A program made the translations under genes and the position numbers. From JAPEKQ01 sp964516845 (GTDB lineage Bacteria; Joyebacterota; Joyebacteria; Joyebacterales; Joyebacteraceae), in NCBI GenBank assembly GCA_964516845.1, contig CAZEXP010000076.1, positions 1-5,291 of the forward strand: a stretch of DNA of 5,291 nt, read 5' to 3'. Numbering within the stretch: the first letter of the stretch is position 1; every line of letters starts with the position of its first letter. The notes under the pieces are model-generated. The model was not told the origin of the DNA. It worked only from the letters and a program-made list of their open reading frames with translations, and searched no databases. Positions 4,342-5,291 of the stretch are shown one piece after another.

Positions 4342-5089
4342 GGCTTGAGGACACGGGATGAGACCACGAGTCATAGTCCACAACGAAGTGTCACTGGATG
4401 GTCGGATGGACGTCTACGCCGGTGACATGGGGCTGTACTACGAGACTGCCGCCAAGCTCGGGGCCGATGCGTCGCTGGTGGGAAGCCAGACGATCATCTC
4501 CGGAATGGAGCAGTTTGGCGACGATCTTGAGACGGAGACCATCAGTGACCCGGACGGTCCTCTACTCGCTGTGGTCGATAGCCGTGGGCGAATCGACCAG
4601 TGGGAGGTTCTCAAGCGTCAGCCGTACTGGGGGCGGATTGTTGTTCTGTGCTCCGAGGCTACTCCTCACGGCTACACAGACATGCTGGCGTCATTGGATA
4701 TCGATCACATGGTGCATGGGGCGAGGCATGCGGACCTGGAAGCTTCATTGGAGGAGCTCGGCACCCGGTTCGGCGTTCAGGTTCTCAGAATCGACAGCGG
4801 TGGAACGCTCACCGGGGTGCTGCTTCGGGAGGGGTTGGTCGACGAGGTGAGTCTGCTCATCGATCCGTGTGTAGTTGGAGGAGAGTCGCCTGCCTCGGTG
4901 TTCCGGGCTCCTGACGTGGCCGGGGCGGACGAAGTGACGCGCCTTGCACTGCGACACTTCGAGAAGTTGCCGGGCGATGTGGTCTGGTTGCGATACGACG
5001 TCGAGAGGAGCCAGTGACACCTCAAGCCGTCTGACAGGCGTTTGCGGCCGCCGCGCCAGGCTGAACGCCCGCGGTTGAAACGCGATTCG
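4336..5089 (+). mobile_element. Cassette 7: RibD-type reductase cassette
   Basis: The cassette begins TTAGGC (4336) and ends at the G at 5089. Bases 4335-4350 match the reverse complement of 5020-5035 at 14 of 16 positions, including an uninterrupted 10-bp stretch CGGCTTGAGG. This confirms both boundaries even though the inverse core GTCTGAC is divergent. Confidence 0.87.
4358..5017 (+). CDS. RibD C-terminal domain (dihydrofolate reductase-like) protein
   Basis: This 219-residue protein is a full-length stand-alone RibD_C/DHFR-like domain. The N-terminal strand and turn VIVHNEVSLDGRM (residues 5-17) is the NxxxSLDG signature. DASLVGSQT (37-45) and VVDSRGRI (72-79) are nucleotide-site segments. 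GGTLTGVLLREGLVDEVSLL (148-167), followed by DPCVVGG (169-175), is the Gly-rich NADPH-site region and the last core strands. RibD proper reduces the ribosyl intermediate of riboflavin synthesis with NADPH. Stand-alone homologues are NAD(P)H-dependent reductases of mostly unknown substrate, and no riboflavin gene is nearby. GAGGA (4347-4351) 6 nt before ATG is the ribosome site, inside the terminal inverted repeat. Confidence 0.9.
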   Translation: MRPRVIVHNEVSLDGRMDVYAGDMGLYYETAAKLGADASLVGSQTIISGMEQFGDDLETETISDPDGPLLAVVDSRGRIDQWEVLKRQPYWGRIVVLCSEATPHGYTDMLASLDIDHMVHGARHADLEASLEELGTRFGVQVLRIDSGGTLTGVLLREGLVDEVSLLIDPCVVGGESPASVFRAPDVAGADEVTRLALRHFEKLPGDVVWLRYDVERSQ

Positions 5090-5095
5090 TTAGGC
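5029..5095 (+). repeat. attC site of cassette 7
   Basis: This 67-bp site runs from GTCTGAC (5029-5035) to GTTAGGC (5089-5095). The left arm AGGCGTTTGC and right arm GAAACGCGATTC are intact. Its centre (CCGCCGCGCCAGGCTGAACGCCCGC) is the same sequence that flanks the right arm at 1060-1084 and 2662-2688, but without their central hairpin, so it looks like a shortened version of the long sites. Confidence 0.9.
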
Positions 5096-5125
5096 GTCCG
5101 CAACGGGAACCGGCACAAGCGGACG
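5095..5125 (+). repeat. Inverted repeat in the leader of cassette 8
   Basis: CGTCCGC (5095-5101) and GCGGACG (5119-5125) form a perfect 7-bp stem with a 17-nt loop between the attC core and the ribosome site. There is no T-run, so it is not a standard terminator. It could be an mRNA leader hairpin or a protein-binding dyad. Confidence 0.4.
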
Positions 5126-5150
5126 TAGCACGGATCGAGGAGGAGCATCG

Positions 5151-5291
5151 ATGAGACGACTGCTCATCGTTGCCGGAATCCTGGCTCTGCTGGCATCAGC
5201 CGCTCCGGCGACTCCTGTCGTGGTCGGCGGCCAGGACCATTGCGCATCCGTGTCGAGTCTCAATCTCATCCAGAACTGGGTCAAGGTGTAC
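5151..5291 (+). CDS. N-terminus of an exported protein (cut by window end)
   Basis: The first 47 residues of an open reading frame are visible, beginning MRRLLIVAGILALLASAAPA, a clear Sec signal peptide with cleavage expected near residues 18-20. The mature start TPVVVGGQDHCASVSSLN contains one Cys, but there is no lipobox. The strong GAGGAGGAG ribosome site (5137-5145) 5 nt before ATG makes this the right start. Family and full length cannot be told. Confidence 0.75.
   Translation, partial: MRRLLIVAGILALLASAAPATPVVVGGQDHCASVSSLNLIQNWVKVY

Larger units (their letters stand above)
1..5291 (+). mobile_element. Internal segment of an integron gene-cassette array
   Basis: At least seven cassettes lie head to tail in one orientation, separated by attC-type sites at 989-1106, 1953-2008, 2587-2710, 3885-about 3975 and 5029-5095, plus partial sites near 3114-3135, 3385-3403 and 4335-4341. 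The sites share arm sequences but differ in their central stems. No tyrosine recombinase gene and no attI site are visible, so this is an interior piece. The close relatedness of the attC arms is typical of sedentary chromosomal integrons. That last point is inference, since the host genome is not shown. Confidence 0.93.
5090..5291 (+). mobile_element. Cassette 8 (start only)
   Basis: The cassette begins TTAGGC at 5090 and is cut by the window end, so its attC and terminal repeat partner are out of view. Confidence 0.85.

Noticed and set aside
989..5095. CRISPR-like spaced repeats
   Set aside because: The repeated arms are attC components separated by whole genes. Spacing and palindromic structure do not fit a CRISPR array.

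Overview
The window is a stretch of an integron gene-cassette array, read entirely on the + strand. The evidence is a series of attC recombination sites between short genes. Four sites share the identical 15-nt right arm TGAAACGCGATTCGT (from 1087, 1989, 2691 and 5076) next to a GTTRRRY-type core, and most have a left arm close to GCCTAAC-AGGCGTTTGC. The homologous sites, the diversity of genes and the lack of resistance genes suggest a sedentary chromosomal integron of an environmental bacterium rather than a class 1 mobile integron. The DNA is G+C-rich with G/C-biased third codon positions. I cannot assign a phylum. No integrase or attI is in view, so the window is internal to the array, and both ends fall inside cassettes.

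Layout: (1) 1-1100, an Xre/MbcA-type antitoxin and a RES-domain toxin, with an in-cassette sigma70-like promoter. (2) 1101-2002, a nucleotidyltransferase overlapping an 83-residue partner, with an extended -10 promoter candidate; this is a possible undescribed two-gene system. (3) 2003-2704, an exported, perhaps beta-barrel, protein. (4-6) 2705-4335, a decayed block holding a PII-like protein, a frameshifted gene remnant, an HXXEE-like membrane protein and a GIY-YIG nuclease, separated by half or eroded attC sites. (7) 4336-5089, a RibD C-terminal/DHFR-like reductase. (8) 5090-end, the start of a secreted protein gene.

The most unusual structural observation is that each cassette with two readable ends carries cassette-specific terminal inverted repeats of about 12-16 bp. 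These reach well past the expected 6-7 bp core complementarity and run into the last codons or the leader of the gene. They confirm the cassette boundaries. When a cassette is a free circle they would lengthen the base of its attC hairpin. In the middle of the window this pairing and the attC sites have broken down, so several once-separate cassettes are probably now locked together.

The genes do not form a pathway. They are independent cargo, and only the toxin-antitoxin pair and the nucleotidyltransferase pair are clear functional units. These two carry the best internal promoter candidates, which fits addiction-type cassettes that must be expressed wherever they sit in an array.
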